Positions 1 through 8,587 of a stretch of DNA of 64,000 nucleotides are shown here, one piece after another. The position numbers and the translations under genes were made by a program. The notes under the pieces were generated by a model, which saw only the letters and a list, made by a program, of their open reading frames with translations, had not been told where the DNA came from and ran no database searches. The first letter of the stretch is position 1. The number at the start of each line of letters is the position of its first letter. Source of the DNA: Streptomyces sp. AM 4-1-1 (GTDB lineage: Bacteria; Actinomycetota; Actinomycetes; Streptomycetales; Streptomycetaceae); contig NZ_CP119145.1 in the NCBI RefSeq assembly GCF_029167625.1, forward strand, positions 3,286,001 through 3,350,000, in the 5' to 3' direction.

Positions 1-308
1 TGGGTGGCGCACGCCCGCACCCCGGCTATCCGCTGGACGGTGTCAGCCTCGCCGGGTATCTGCTGCGCGGCGAACGGCCCGCCCAGCGCGACCTGTTCTG
101 GCGGGTGCGCGGGGAGCGGGCGCTGCGGCGGGGCGAGTGGAAGTACTACCGGGGCAGGAGCGGCGCCGACCAGTTGTTCCGGCTCTCGCACGATCTGCGG
201 GAACAGGCGGACCGGGCGGCCGCCGAGCCCCGGCTGCTCGCCGAGCTGCGGACCTCCTGGGAGCGGACGGACGCCGAGCTGCTGCCGTACCCGGCCCGCG
301 ACGCCTGA
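1..308 (+). CDS. Sulfatase family protein, C-terminal fragment
   Basis: Only the last ~100 codons are in the window, read in the frame beginning at base 3. The run DGVSLAGYLLRGE, then DLFWRVRGERALRRGEWKYY, then a DQLFRLSHDLREQADRA segment is the usual C-terminal pattern of arylsulfatases (a DGxSLxPLLxGE turn, a GxWKY strand, and an ELYDLxxDPxE tail). The catalytic Cys/Ser-x-P-x-R motif would lie upstream of the window, so substrate and activity cannot be judged. It runs convergently toward the next gene. Family confidence is moderate because only the tail is visible. Confidence 0.7.
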   Translation, partial: GGARPHPGYPLDGVSLAGYLLRGERPAQRDLFWRVRGERALRRGEWKYYRGRSGADQLFRLSHDLREQADRAAAEPRLLAELRTSWERTDAELLPYPARDA

Positions 309-440
309 CCCGCGCCGTCCGCCCGGCTTCCCGGTGTTCTCCGCCCGGCTCCGACGATCCCGCCGCCCGGCTCCCGGGTCGGCGGCGGGCGGCGGGGCCG
401 GGCAACCGCACCGCGCTCCCGGGCATCGCCCTGCCGGGGC

Positions 441-1250
441 TCAGCGGAGGAGCGGCAGCAGCTGTGCGAGATCCGCGCGCTCCCCGCTCGCACCGACCTT
501 CGCCGCCGCCAGCTCCCGCGCCCACTCCGTGCGCCCGGTGGCGAGCCGCAGCCAGGTCAGCGGATCGGTTTCGACGACGTTGGGCGGTGTGCCCCGGGTG
601 TGCTTCGGGCCCGCCACGCACTGGACCACGGCGAACGGCGGCACCCGTACCTCGACGGACCCGCCGGGCGCCTTCTCCGCGAGGGCGTCGGCCAGCAGCC
701 GCGTGCAGATGGCGAGCGCCTGGCGGTCGTACGGGATGTCGAGCCCGGTCGCGTCGTTCAGGTCGTCCGTGTGCACGACGAGCTCGACCGCGCGCGTCAC
801 CAGGAAGTCGCCCAGCCGCATCGCCCCCACCCGGGTCGACAGCAGCCGGTCGTCCGGGGCCTCGGACACACGCGCCCGGAACCGCTCGGCGACCTCCGCG
901 AACCATCCGTCCAATCCGGGCGATTCGGGCAGTTCGGCGGCGAGCGCCACGGTGTCGGCGGCGATCGGCCCGGCCTTCCCTGCCGTCGCGAACGGCCACT
1001 CCAGCAGCGCCACGTCCGGCTTCGGCAGGGCGGGGGCGGGCAGCTCCAGATTCCGGCTGACGTGGTCGAGGACCATGGTCAGGTGCACCGCCAGCTCACG
1101 CACGCTCCACTCCCCGAGGCGGGTGGGCCCGGCCAGCCGCTCGGGCGGCAGCGCGGCCACCGCCGCGCGGACGTTCTCGAACTGGGCCAGGACGGCGGCA
1201 CGGGTCTTCGCGGGGTCGTAAGCACGCGGGCGCTTCTTGGCGGGAGGCAT
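441..1250 (-). CDS. Maleylpyruvate isomerase / sterol-carrier family protein (DinB-like fold)
   Basis: A 269-residue cytosolic protein. The N-terminal half (TRLGEWSVRELAVHL around residues 43-57, and a later VTRAVELVVHTDDL) carries the His-rich helical pattern of mycothiol-dependent maleylpyruvate isomerase-type (MDMPI, DinB-like) proteins. The C-terminal part resembles the small sterol-carrier-like domain that often follows it in actinobacteria. I chose ATG at 1250 because the reading frame upstream runs through a low-complexity tandem repeat. Substrate is unknown; mycothiol-linked detoxification is a family-based inference. It is co-directional with purL but separated from it by the repeat tract. 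Confidence 0.75.
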   Translation of the reverse strand: MPPAKKRPRAYDPAKTRAAVLAQFENVRAAVAALPPERLAGPTRLGEWSVRELAVHLTMVLDHVSRNLELPAPALPKPDVALLEWPFATAGKAGPIAADTVALAAELPESPGLDGWFAEVAERFRARVSEAPDDRLLSTRVGAMRLGDFLVTRAVELVVHTDDLNDATGLDIPYDRQALAICTRLLADALAEKAPGGSVEVRVPPFAVVQCVAGPKHTRGTPPNVVETDPLTWLRLATGRTEWARELAAAKVGASGERADLAQLLPLLR

Positions 1251-1692
1251 GCGGATCAGGCTAATCGGGGGGTACGACAACGGGTTCGGCGACGGGTCCC
1301 CGCCCCGGCCAGGGCGCCGACCGGGCAGGCCGGCCGGTCCCCGGCACCGAAGCAGGCCGACCGGGTCCCCGCACCGGAGCACCGCCGACCAGGTCCGGAA
1401 CCGGAACACGGCCGACCCGGCCCCCGTACCAGAGCACCACCGACCGAACCAGGCACCGGAGCACGGCCAACCCGGCCCCCGTACCGGAGAACGACCGACC
1501 AGGTCCGGAACCAGAGCACAGCGGACCCGGCCCCCGTACCAGAGCACCACCGACCGGATCAGGCACCGGAGCGCAGCCGCCCCAGTCCCCGCACCGGAAC
1601 ACGACAACGCGTACGCCCCGCCCGGAAACGCCGCTGCCCCCGTCCGGTCGTCCCGGTCGGGGGCAGCGGCATGACCTACGTCGTACGAGAAC
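1251..1692. repeat. Gene-free gap with GC-rich degenerate tandem repeats
   Basis: No convincing gene in 440 bases. From about 1330 to 1600 the sequence is made of variants of accggagcac, gaccaggtccggaacc and gacccggcccccgtaccag. The unit beginning GACCAGGTCCGGAA occurs at 1387 and again at 1497, a period of 110 bp with internal sub-repeats of about 50-60 bp. All six frames give Pro/Arg/Gly-rich shadows only. It lies upstream of the 441-1250 gene and downstream of purL. Confidence 0.7.
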
Positions 1693-3942
1693 TCAGGCGA
1701 GCAGACCGGGGATGGTCGCCTCGTGCGCCGTGCGCAGCTCGCTCAGCGGGATGCTGAACTCGCCCTGCACCTCGATCTCCTCGCCGTCCACGACGCCGAT
1801 CCGGGTCACGGGCAGGCCGCGCGCCCCGCACATGTCGTTGAAGCGGAGCTCCTCGCTGCGCGGCACCGAGACGACCGCGCGTCCCGCCGACTCGGAGAAG
1901 AGGAACGTGAACGCGTCCAGGCCGTCCGGCACGACCAGCCGGGCGCCCTTCCCGCCGCGCAGGCAGGACTCGGTGACCGCCTGGATCAGGCCACCGTCGG
2001 ACAGGTCGTGCGCCGCGTCGATCATGCCGTCGCGGGAGGCGGAGATCAGGATCTCGCCGAGCAGCTTCTCGCGGCCCAGGTCGACCTTGGGCGGCAGCCC
2101 GCCGAGGTGCTGGTGGACGACCTCGGACCAGGCCGAGCCGCCGAACTCCTCACGCGTGTCGCCCAGCAGGTAGAGGAGCTGGCCCTCTTCCCGGAAGGCG
2201 ACCGGCGTGCGCCGGGTGACGTCGTCGATCACGCCGAGGACGGCGACGACCGGCGTCGGGTGGATCGCGGTGTCACCGGTCTGGTTGTACAGCGAGACGT
2301 TGCCGCCGGTGACCGGGGTGCCCAGCTCCAGGCAGCCGTCCGCGAGACCACGGGTGGCCTCCGCGAACTGCCACATGACGTCCGGGTCCTCGGGGGAGCC
2401 GAAGTTCAGGCAGTCGGAGATCGCGAGCGGCTTGGCGCCGGAGGCGGCGACGTTGCGGTACGACTCGGCGAGCGCGAGCTGTGCGCCCGCGTACGGGTCG
2501 AGCTTCGCGTACCGGCCGTTGCCGTCCGTCGCCATGGCCACGCCGAGGTTGGTCTCCGCGTCGATCCGGACCATGCCCGCGTCCTCGGGCATCGCCAGCA
2601 CGGTGTTGCCCTGCACGAAGCGGTCGTACTGGTCGGTGATCCACGCCTTGGACGCCTGGTTCGGGGAGGCGACCAGCTGGAGGACCTGCGCGCGCAGCTC
2701 GGCCGCGTCCGTCGGGCGGGCCAGCCTGTTCGCGTCGTCGGCCTGGAGCGCGTCCTGCCAGTCGGGGCGGGCGTACGGGCGGTGGTACGTCGGGCCCTCG
2801 TGGGCGACGGACCGCGGCGGCACGTCCACGATCTGCTCGCCGTGCCAGAAGATCTCCAGCTGGGTGCCCTCGGTCACCTCACCGATGACGGTGGCGATGA
2901 CGTCCCACTTCTCGCAGATCTCCAGGAAGCGGGCGACCTTGTCCGGCTCGACGATGGCGCACATGCGCTCCTGGGACTCGCTCATGAGGATTTCCTCGGG
3001 CGAGAGGGAGGAGTCGCGCAGCGGCACGGTGTCCAGCTCGACGCGCATCCCGCCGGAGCCGGCGGAGGCCAGCTCGGAGGTGGCGCAGGAGAGCCCGGCG
3101 CCGCCGAGGTCCTGGATGCCCGCGACCAGCTTCTCCTTGAAGATCTCCAGGGTGCACTCGATGAGGAGCTTCTCCTGGAAGGGGTCGCCGACCTGGACGG
3201 CCGGGCGCTTCGCCGGGCCGGTCGACTCGAAGGTCTCGGAGGCGAGCACGGAGACGCCGCCGATACCGTCGCCGCCGGTGCGGGCGCCGTAGAGGATGAC
3301 CTTGTTGCCGGGGCCCGACGCCTTCGCGAGGTGGATGTCCTCGTGCTTCATCACGCCGATGCAGCCGGCGTTGACGAGCGGGTTGCCCTGGTAGCAGGCG
3401 TCGAAGACGACCTCGCCGCCGATGTTCGGCAGGCCCAGGCAGTTGCCGTAACCGCCGATGCCCGCGACGACACCGGGCAGCACCCGCTTGGTGTCGGGGT
3501 GGTCGGCCGCGCCGAACCGCAGCGGGTCGACGACGGCGACCGGGCGGGCGCCCATGGCGAGGATGTCGCGGACGATGCCGCCGATGCCGGTCGCCGCGCC
3601 CTGGTAGGGCTCGATGTACGAGGGGTGGTTGTGCGACTCGACCTTGAAGGTGACCGCGTACCCCTGGCCGACGTCGACCACACCGGCGTTCTCACCGATG
3701 CCGACGAGCATCGCGTCGTTGGCGGGGACCTTCTCGCCGAACTGCTTGAGGTGGACCTTGCTGCTCTTGTACGAGCAGTGCTCGGACCACATCACGGAGT
3801 ACATGGCGAGCTCGGCACCGGTCGGGCGGCGGCCCAGGATCTCGCGGACGCGGTCGTACTCGTCCTCCTTGAGGCCGAGTTCCTTCCAGGGCTGCGCGGT
3901 GTCCGGGGTCTCGGCGGCGTGCTTGACCGTATCGAGGCTCAT
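1693..3942 (-). CDS. purL: Phosphoribosylformylglycinamidine synthase subunit II (FGAM synthase, PurL)
   Basis: A 749-residue protein, the length of the small, multi-subunit-type PurL found in Gram-positives. It uses ATP to convert FGAR to FGAM with ammonia supplied by PurQ, with PurS holding the complex together. Visible hallmarks are [15 protein letters not shown] near residue 47, [17 protein letters not shown], and the repeated AIR-synthase-type halves ([16 protein letters not shown] and [12 protein letters not shown]). It is the last gene of a purS-purQ-purL operon; its start overlaps the purQ stop by 4 bp (ATGA), indicating coupled translation. Cytosolic de novo purine biosynthesis. Confidence 0.97.
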   Translation of the reverse strand: MSLDTVKHAAETPDTAQPWKELGLKEDEYDRVREILGRRPTGAELAMYSVMWSEHCSYKSSKVHLKQFGEKVPANDAMLVGIGENAGVVDVGQGYAVTFKVESHNHPSYIEPYQGAATGIGGIVRDILAMGARPVAVVDPLRFGAADHPDTKRVLPGVVAGIGGYGNCLGLPNIGGEVVFDACYQGNPLVNAGCIGVMKHEDIHLAKASGPGNKVILYGARTGGDGIGGVSVLASETFESTGPAKRPAVQVGDPFQEKLLIECTLEIFKEKLVAGIQDLGGAGLSCATSELASAGSGGMRVELDTVPLRDSSLSPEEILMSESQERMCAIVEPDKVARFLEICEKWDVIATVIGEVTEGTQLEIFWHGEQIVDVPPRSVAHEGPTYHRPYARPDWQDALQADDANRLARPTDAAELRAQVLQLVASPNQASKAWITDQYDRFVQGNTVLAMPEDAGMVRIDAETNLGVAMATDGNGRYAKLDPYAGAQLALAESYRNVAASGAKPLAISDCLNFGSPEDPDVMWQFAEATRGLADGCLELGTPVTGGNVSLYNQTGDTAIHPTPVVAVLGVIDDVTRRTPVAFREEGQLLYLLGDTREEFGGSAWSEVVHQHLGGLPPKVDLGREKLLGEILISASRDGMIDAAHDLSDGGLIQAVTESCLRGGKGARLVVPDGLDAFTFLFSESAGRAVVSVPRSEELRFNDMCGARGLPVTRIGVVDGEEIEVQGEFSIPLSELRTAHEATIPGLLA

Positions 3943-4619
3943 GAGTTGACCAGCTTCTTGAGGATCGACGTGAAGAACCCGAGACCGTCGGTGCGACCCG
4001 TGCCGATCAGCGGTTCGACGGCGTGCTCGGGGTGCGGCATCAGACCGACGACGTTGCCCGCGGCGTTGGTGATGCCGGCGATGTCGCGCAGCGAGCCGTT
4101 GGGGTTCACGTCGAGGTACCGGAAGGCGACCCGCCCCTCGGCCTCCAGCTCGTCGAGCGTGCGCTCGTCGGCGGTGTAACGGCCGTCCATGTTCTTGAGC
4201 GGTACGGAGATCTCCTGGCCCGCGGAGTAGTCCGAGGTCCAGGCCGTGTCCGCGCTCTCCACCCGGAGTTTCTGATCACGGCAGATGAAGTGCAGGTGAT
4301 TGTTGCGCAGCATCGCGCCGGGCAGCAGATGCGCCTCGGTGAGAATCTGGAATCCGTTGCAGATGCCGAGGACCGGCAGACCGGCCTTCGCCTGCTCGAT
4401 GACGGTCTCCATCACCGGCGAGAAGCGCGAGATGGCCCCGGCCCGCAAATAGTCGCCGTACGAGAAACCACCCGCCAGGACGACCGCGTCGACCTGGTGA
4501 AGATCCTTGTCCCGGTGCCACAGCGAAACGGGCTCGGCGCCCGCGACGCCCACGGCACGCAGGGCGTCCTGATCGTCGAGCGTGCCGGGAAAAGTGACGA
4601 CTCCGATACGAGCGGTCAC
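3939..4619 (-). CDS. purQ: Phosphoribosylformylglycinamidine synthase subunit I (glutamine amidotransferase, PurQ)
   Basis: A 226-residue class I glutamine amidotransferase that releases ammonia from glutamine for PurL. The nucleophile elbow [11 protein letters not shown] carries the catalytic Cys, and [11 protein letters not shown] near the C-terminus supplies the His and Glu of the triad. The N-terminus [16 protein letters not shown] and [11 protein letters not shown] are typical. It overlaps purL by 4 bp at its 3' end and purS by 4 bp at its 5' end, so all three subunits are translationally coupled. Confidence 0.97.
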   Translation of the reverse strand: MTARIGVVTFPGTLDDQDALRAVGVAGAEPVSLWHRDKDLHQVDAVVLAGGFSYGDYLRAGAISRFSPVMETVIEQAKAGLPVLGICNGFQILTEAHLLPGAMLRNNHLHFICRDQKLRVESADTAWTSDYSAGQEISVPLKNMDGRYTADERTLDELEAEGRVAFRYLDVNPNGSLRDIAGITNAAGNVVGLMPHPEHAVEPLIGTGRTDGLGFFTSILKKLVNS

Positions 4620-4867
4620 TTCTCCTCCTCCACCTTCACGGTGAAGTTCTCGATGACGGTGTTGGCGAGGAACGTCTCGGCCAGCTCATTGACGCGGGCG
4701 AGCGCGGCGTCGTCGACGGGCCCCTCCACCTCCAGCTCGAAACGCTTCCCCTGACGTACGTCCGCGATTCCCTCGAAGCCGAGACGGGGCAGTGCGCGCT
4801 GCACCGCCTGTCCCTGCGGGTCGAGGATCTCCGGCTTGAGCATGACGTCGACTACGACGCGTGCCAC
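4616..4867 (-). CDS. purS: Phosphoribosylformylglycinamidine synthase subunit PurS
   Basis: An 83-residue subunit bridging PurL and PurQ. The family pattern [19 protein letters not shown], then [13 protein letters not shown], then [11 protein letters not shown] is complete. The longest reading frame begins further upstream at 4981, but its first 38 residues are Arg/Pro-rich and unlike PurS, so I use the GTG at 4867, which has GGGAG a few bases upstream and gives the normal family length. It is the first gene of the purSQL operon. Confidence 0.95.
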   Translation of the reverse strand: MARVVVDVMLKPEILDPQGQAVQRALPRLGFEGIADVRQGKRFELEVEGPVDDAALARVNELAETFLANTVIENFTVKVEEEK

Positions 4868-5237
4868 TGGCACTCCCGGTGGTGTGGTGCGGCTGTGTCT
4901 CCGGGGGGTTCCCCTGGACCCCCGCGGGTCCCCCCAGCGTACCCGTCCCAAAATTCTACGCGGGTAGATATCATACGTCACAGATCACGTCGAGATATCG
5001 AGGGCGACAACACACAGGAAAAGTCCTGGAAAAAAATCCGCTACCGGATTGCGGGAGACACGCGGATACAATTGGCTGGGCTTCACAATGCGGTACTCAC
5101 CGCTGTACAAATGATTACCGAGAAAGCAACATCAGTCCATAACAGTCGACATCGGTCGACCAGTATCCGCCAAACAGCCGGAAGGCCGGTGTCAGCGCAT
5201 ACCAGAAGCGATGATGCCGCAGGAAGGACCGATATCC
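4868..5237. promoter_or_regulatory. Divergent AT-richer intergenic region between purS and lsrL
   Basis: This 370-bp gap separates divergently transcribed purS and lsrL and must hold both promoters. From about 4950 to 5150 the base composition is visibly richer in A/T than the surroundings, with runs such as AAAAAAATCC near 5031, which is unusual in this genome. Lsr2-family proteins prefer AT-rich DNA, so autoregulation is plausible. No clear -10/-35 pair or riboswitch fold was identified by eye. Confidence 0.45.
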
Positions 5238-5573
5238 GTGGCTCAGCGCGTGGTGGTCATACTCTCCGACGACATCGACGGGGGAGCAGCAGCGGAAACG
5301 GTCGCCTTCGCCCTGGACGGGAAGTCGTACGAGATCGACCTCAGCCCGACCAATGCCAAGAAGCTGCGCAAGGCCCTGGCTCCCTACGTGGCGGCGGGCC
5401 GCAGACAGTCGGCCGCCGGCCGCAGCGGCAGGAGCCTGACGTCGTACCGGCACACTTCAATCGCCCCCGACCCGGCGGCAGTTCGCGCCTGGGCCCGTTC
5501 GCACCGGATGGAGGTGCCGGCCAGGGGCCGAATCCCGAAGAAGGTCTACGAGGCCTTCCAGGCGGCGGGTTGA
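5238..5573 (+). CDS. lsrL: Lsr2-family nucleoid-associated protein (LsrL paralogue)
   Basis: A 111-residue H-NS-like xenogeneic silencer. The N-terminal dimerisation part (AQRVVVILSDDIDGG, residues 2-16, then FALDGKSYEIDLS) and the C-terminal DNA-binding part (VRAWARSHRMEVPARGRIP, with the minor-groove RGR at residues 96-98) are both intact. GTG at 5238 is preferred because AGGAAGGA sits 9 bp upstream and the length then matches Lsr2; an ATG exists at 5211. From memory, the S. coelicolor paralogue LsrL is encoded beside purS, so position supports LsrL rather than the main Lsr2. It would bind AT-rich DNA and repress acquired genes. Confidence 0.88.
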   Translation: MAQRVVVILSDDIDGGAAAETVAFALDGKSYEIDLSPTNAKKLRKALAPYVAAGRRQSAAGRSGRSLTSYRHTSIAPDPAAVRAWARSHRMEVPARGRIPKKVYEAFQAAG

Positions 5574-6135
5574 GCGGTTCGAGCCGGGACGAGTTGACGG
5601 AGCGGTTGAGCGGTCGCGCGATTGAGGCGGGGCGGGCGCGGCCGAACCGGCCGGGCGGCTGAGTGGTGCGGCGGCCGAGTCGGCCGGGCGGTTCAGCGGT
5701 TCAGCGGCTGACCGGAGCGCGGACGCACCGCGATCCGCGGGCACGGTGGGCTGGCGGGGCCAGTGGTCCCGGCGAGGCCGCCGGGACTGTTGGTGCCGTC
5801 CGCGCCAACAGTCAACAGTCCCGTCGGTGTCTGCGGTGCCTGCGGTGCCTGCGGTGCCTGCGGTGCCTGCGGTGCCATATGTGCAGCAGCACCAGCCGTC
5901 CCAGCAGTGCCAGCAGCCTCGTCGGTGCCACCGGTGCTGTCGGTGCTGTCGGTGCTGTCGCCCGAGGGGGTGTTCGAAGGCCCCCTCGGGCGTCCGTACG
6001 ACCATCAGGGGATCGGACATCGGGGCGCGCTCGAACATCCCTCGGGACCTCGACTTGCGCGACACCCCTGGAGATCGGCTAGAGTCTGGAACACGCCGAG
6101 GGGCAAGGCCGAAAGGCCGGAACCCCGAGCAGCGT
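5574..6135. repeat. Gene-free gap with short tandem repeats
   Basis: No supported gene between lsrL and the tRNA cluster. It contains five exact tandem copies of TGCGGTGCC (5832-5876) and, further on, three of CGGTGCTGT (5932-5958). Between and around them are related imperfect copies. Frames crossing the array give only Cys/Gly- or Ala/Pro-repetitive peptides, typical of shadows. The last ~50 bp should contain the promoter of the tRNA-Gly genes. Confidence 0.6.
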
Positions 6136-6207
6136 GCGGGTGTAGTTCAGTAGTAGAACATCCCCCTTCCAGGGGGAAGGCGCAGTGTGCAATTCCTGTC
6201 ACCCGCT
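6136..6207 (+). tRNA. tRNA-Gly (anticodon TCC)
   Basis: A 72-nt cloverleaf. The 7-bp acceptor stem GCGGGTG pairs with CACCCGC, with T as discriminator; the D-arm includes TAGTTCAGTAGTAGAAC; the anticodon stem is CCCCC/GGGGG with loop TTCCA reading GGA codons (anticodon TCC); the T-arm contains AATTCC. No CCA is encoded. It reads glycine GGA/GGG codons. Confidence 0.93.
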
Positions 6208-6289
6208 CTACATCACTCCTCCATCACCACTCCGGTGGATCAGGTAGAGTGATGTCCGCACCGCCCGGTGAGAGCCGAGCGGGAGCAAT

Positions 6290-6362
6290 GCGAACGTAGC
6301 TCAGTTGGTAGAGCGCAACCTTGCCAAGGTTGAGGTCGCGAGTTCGAACCTCGTCGTTCGCT
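6290..6362 (+). tRNA. tRNA-Gly (anticodon GCC), copy 1
   Basis: A 73-nt cloverleaf with acceptor stem GCGAACG/CGTTCGC, D-arm TAGCTCAGTTGGTAGAGC, anticodon stem CAACC/GGTTG with anticodon GCC, and T-arm loop GTTCGAACC. No encoded CCA. It is identical over its whole length to the copy at 10757-10829. It probably shares a transcript with the upstream tRNA-Gly(TCC), as only 82 bp separate them. Confidence 0.95.
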
Positions 6363-6380
6363 CTGTTGAGTTCTTGATCG

Positions 6381-6410
6381 AAGTCCCCGGCCGATATCGG
6401 CCGGGGACTT
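6381..6410 (+). terminator. Strong hairpin terminator after the tRNA-Gly pair
   Basis: A perfect 30-nt palindrome starting AAGTCCCCGGCCG and ending with its complement, followed by TTTGTC. It is placed 19 bp after the second tRNA-Gly and is the likely end of the tRNA transcript. Confidence 0.8.
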
Positions 6411-6582
6411 TGTCATGCCGGTCCTCGCTCCTGGCTCCTCTGCCGTTGGCTTCCGTGGCTTCTCCGCCGTCGGGTGGCGCCTCTCCCTCCCGCGTCTCCT
6501 CCCTGCCGTCCATGACGTTTGTCATGGGCACCGGTGACAGCGCGCACTGCTCAAGGCCGTGTCCCGGCGCGAGCCTTGGGAC

Positions 6583-7614
6583 ATGACCAGCGAAGAACTT
6601 CTCAACGACCGTGCGCACGGCCCGGGAAGCCGTCCGAGCGACGATGCCGTGATCGAGGCGGAGGAGGCGCGGCGCACCTACACGGGCGGCTTCGAGGCCG
6701 TCTCCGGGGTCTCCTTCTCCGTGGCGCGCGGCGAACTCTTCGCCCTGCTCGGCACCAACGGCGCGGGCAAGACCTCCACCGTCGAGCTGCTGGAGGGGCT
6801 GGCCGGGCCGGACAGCGGCGCGGTCCGGGTACTCGGCCACGACCCGTACAGGGAGCGCGCCGCCGTCCGGCCCCGGACCGGGGTGATGCTCCAGGAGGGC
6901 GGCTTCCCCTCCGACCTGACGGTCACCGAGACGCTGCGGATGTGGGCGGGCTGCACGAGCGGGGCCAGGCCGATCGGCGAGGCGATGGACATGGTGAGTC
7001 TCGGGACCCGGGCGAAGGTACGGGTCAAGCAGTTGTCCGGGGGCGAACGGCGCCGCCTCGACCTGGCGTTGGCGCTGCTGGGACGGCCGGAGGTGCTGTT
7101 CCTGGACGAACCGACGACCGGGCTGGACGCCGAGGGCCGTCGCGACACCTGGACGCTGGTGCGGGCACTGCGCGACGAGGGCCTGACCGTCCTCCTCACC
7201 ACGCACTACCTGGAGGAGGCCGAGGCGCTCGCCGACCGGCTGGCGATCATGCACCAGGGCCGGATCGTGGCGGCGGGCACCACGGCCGAGGTGACGGCGG
7301 CGCGTCCGGCGCGCATTCGGTTCACGCTGCCCGACGGCGTACCGGCGGCGCGGCTCCCGCTGTCGCTGCGGGCGGCGGCCGAGGGGCAGCGGATCGAGAT
7401 CCGTACCGCGCGGTTGCAGGACTCGCTCGGTGAACTGCTGCTCTGGGCAGGGCAGTCGGGCATCGAACTGCTCGGCCTCGACGCCCGCTCGGCCTCCCTC
7501 GAAGAGGCCTTCCTCGACATCGCCAGGGCGGCGGACGCCGGCGGGGAGACTCCCGTACGACCGCACACGGATACGGATGTGGATACGGACGCGGAGAGTC
7601 GGTCGGCCGCATGA
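6583..7614 (+). CDS. ABC transporter ATP-binding protein (ABC-2 type exporter)
   Basis: A 343-residue ATPase with Walker A GTNGAGKTS, Q-loop MLQEGGF, signature LSGGERRRLDLALALL, Walker B EVLFLDEPTTGLD and switch His in LLTTHYLEEA, all intact. It has a ~100-residue C-terminal extension typical of drug/lipid exporter ATPases (DrrA-like). GTG at 6559 would add eight residues; I prefer ATG at 6583, although ribosome-binding sites are weak for both. It overlaps the permease by 4 bp, and the four genes to 10734 look like one operon with a two-component system that may sense the substrate or stress. Confidence 0.9.
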   Translation: MTSEELLNDRAHGPGSRPSDDAVIEAEEARRTYTGGFEAVSGVSFSVARGELFALLGTNGAGKTSTVELLEGLAGPDSGAVRVLGHDPYRERAAVRPRTGVMLQEGGFPSDLTVTETLRMWAGCTSGARPIGEAMDMVSLGTRAKVRVKQLSGGERRRLDLALALLGRPEVLFLDEPTTGLDAEGRRDTWTLVRALRDEGLTVLLTTHYLEEAEALADRLAIMHQGRIVAAGTTAEVTAARPARIRFTLPDGVPAARLPLSLRAAAEGQRIEIRTARLQDSLGELLLWAGQSGIELLGLDARSASLEEAFLDIARAADAGGETPVRPHTDTDVDTDAESRSAA

Positions 7615-8516
7615 CGGACCCCATGAAGAGTTCCGCGAAGAGCCCCATGGCGAGCCGCATGACGCACACCACGATCCTGGAGCCCCGAATGCCACAGCCC
7701 GCCACCGCCGGTACCCCCGACTCCCGCAGACCCGCTTCCGGTACCGCTGGCTCCACGACCGCTCTCGGGCGGCTGACGGCCCTCGGGCGGGCCGAACTCG
7801 TGCTGCTCGCCCGGAACAGGACGGCGGTCTTCGTCGCCCTGGTGGTGCCCCTGCTGATGGTCGTGGCGATGAAGTCCTCGCTCGACGGGATCGACCTCGA
7901 CGGCACCGGTCTGACCGTCGCGGGGGTCGCGCTCAGCGGCGGGGTCGGCATGGTCCTGATCCAGGTCGTCCACATGAATCTGGTCGCCGCGTTCGTGGCT
8001 CGGCGCGAGGACCTGGTGCTGAAGCGGCTGCGTACCGGCGAGGTCCCCGATCTGGAGATCCTGGTCGGGACCTCACTGCCCTCGGTGCTGCTGGCGCTGG
8101 TGCAGTGCGTGCTGATGGTCGCGGTCGGCGGGGCCCTGTTCGGCCTCGGTGCCCCCGAGCGGCCCGAACTGCTCCTGGTGGGGCTGCTGTTGGGTCTGGT
8201 AATGATGGCCGCGCTGGCGGCGGCCACGTCCGCGCTCACCCGTACCGTGCAGACCGCGTCGCTCACGACGCTGCCGCTGTTCATCATCTCGATGCTGGGA
8301 TCGGGGCTGTTCGTACCGATGGAGGTGCTGCCGGACCGGCTGGCGTCGTTCTGCGAACTGCTGCCCATGACCGGCGTGATGACGCTCGTACGGGCCGGCT
8401 GGATGGGCGGTACGGACGGACACGACCTGCTCGGGGCCGCCGGAACCGCGCTGGTCTGGACGGTGTTCGCGGTGCTCGCTGTGCGACGGTGGTTCCGTTG
8501 GGAACCGCGGCGCTGA
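7611..8516 (+). CDS. ABC-2 type transporter permease
   Basis: A 301-residue membrane protein, translationally coupled to the ATPase (ATGA overlap). A ~50-residue polar, Met/Ser/Thr/Pro-rich N-terminal tail is followed by about six hydrophobic spans (for example AVFVALVVPLLMVVAM, VLLALVQCVLMVAVGGALFGLG, LLVGLLLGLVMMAALAAATSAL, LTTLPLFIISMLGSGLFVP and ALVWTVFAVLAV), as in ABC-2 permeases. Several in-frame ATGs in the polar tail (codons 5, 13, 17, 27) make the true start uncertain. The exported substrate is unknown. Confidence 0.85.
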   Translation: MTDPMKSSAKSPMASRMTHTTILEPRMPQPATAGTPDSRRPASGTAGSTTALGRLTALGRAELVLLARNRTAVFVALVVPLLMVVAMKSSLDGIDLDGTGLTVAGVALSGGVGMVLIQVVHMNLVAAFVARREDLVLKRLRTGEVPDLEILVGTSLPSVLLALVQCVLMVAVGGALFGLGAPERPELLLVGLLLGLVMMAALAAATSALTRTVQTASLTTLPLFIISMLGSGLFVPMEVLPDRLASFCELLPMTGVMTLVRAGWMGGTDGHDLLGAAGTALVWTVFAVLAVRRWFRWEPRR

Positions 8517-8587
8517 ACCGGCGCCACGATCAGGTGGGCGACATCGTGGCATCGAGACAGTGCCACCGGACAGCGGGACGGGTGATC

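Noticed and set aside
1723..4179. 818-codon plus-strand open frame opposite purL
   Set aside because: It is the antisense shadow of purL/purQ; composition is Val/Asp/Gly/Arg-repetitive as expected from reading GC-rich codons backward, and no domain pattern is visible.
5832..5958. Short tandem repeats as a CRISPR array
   Set aside because: Units are 9 bp and contiguous, with no unique spacers, no 24-40 bp repeats and no cas genes nearby.
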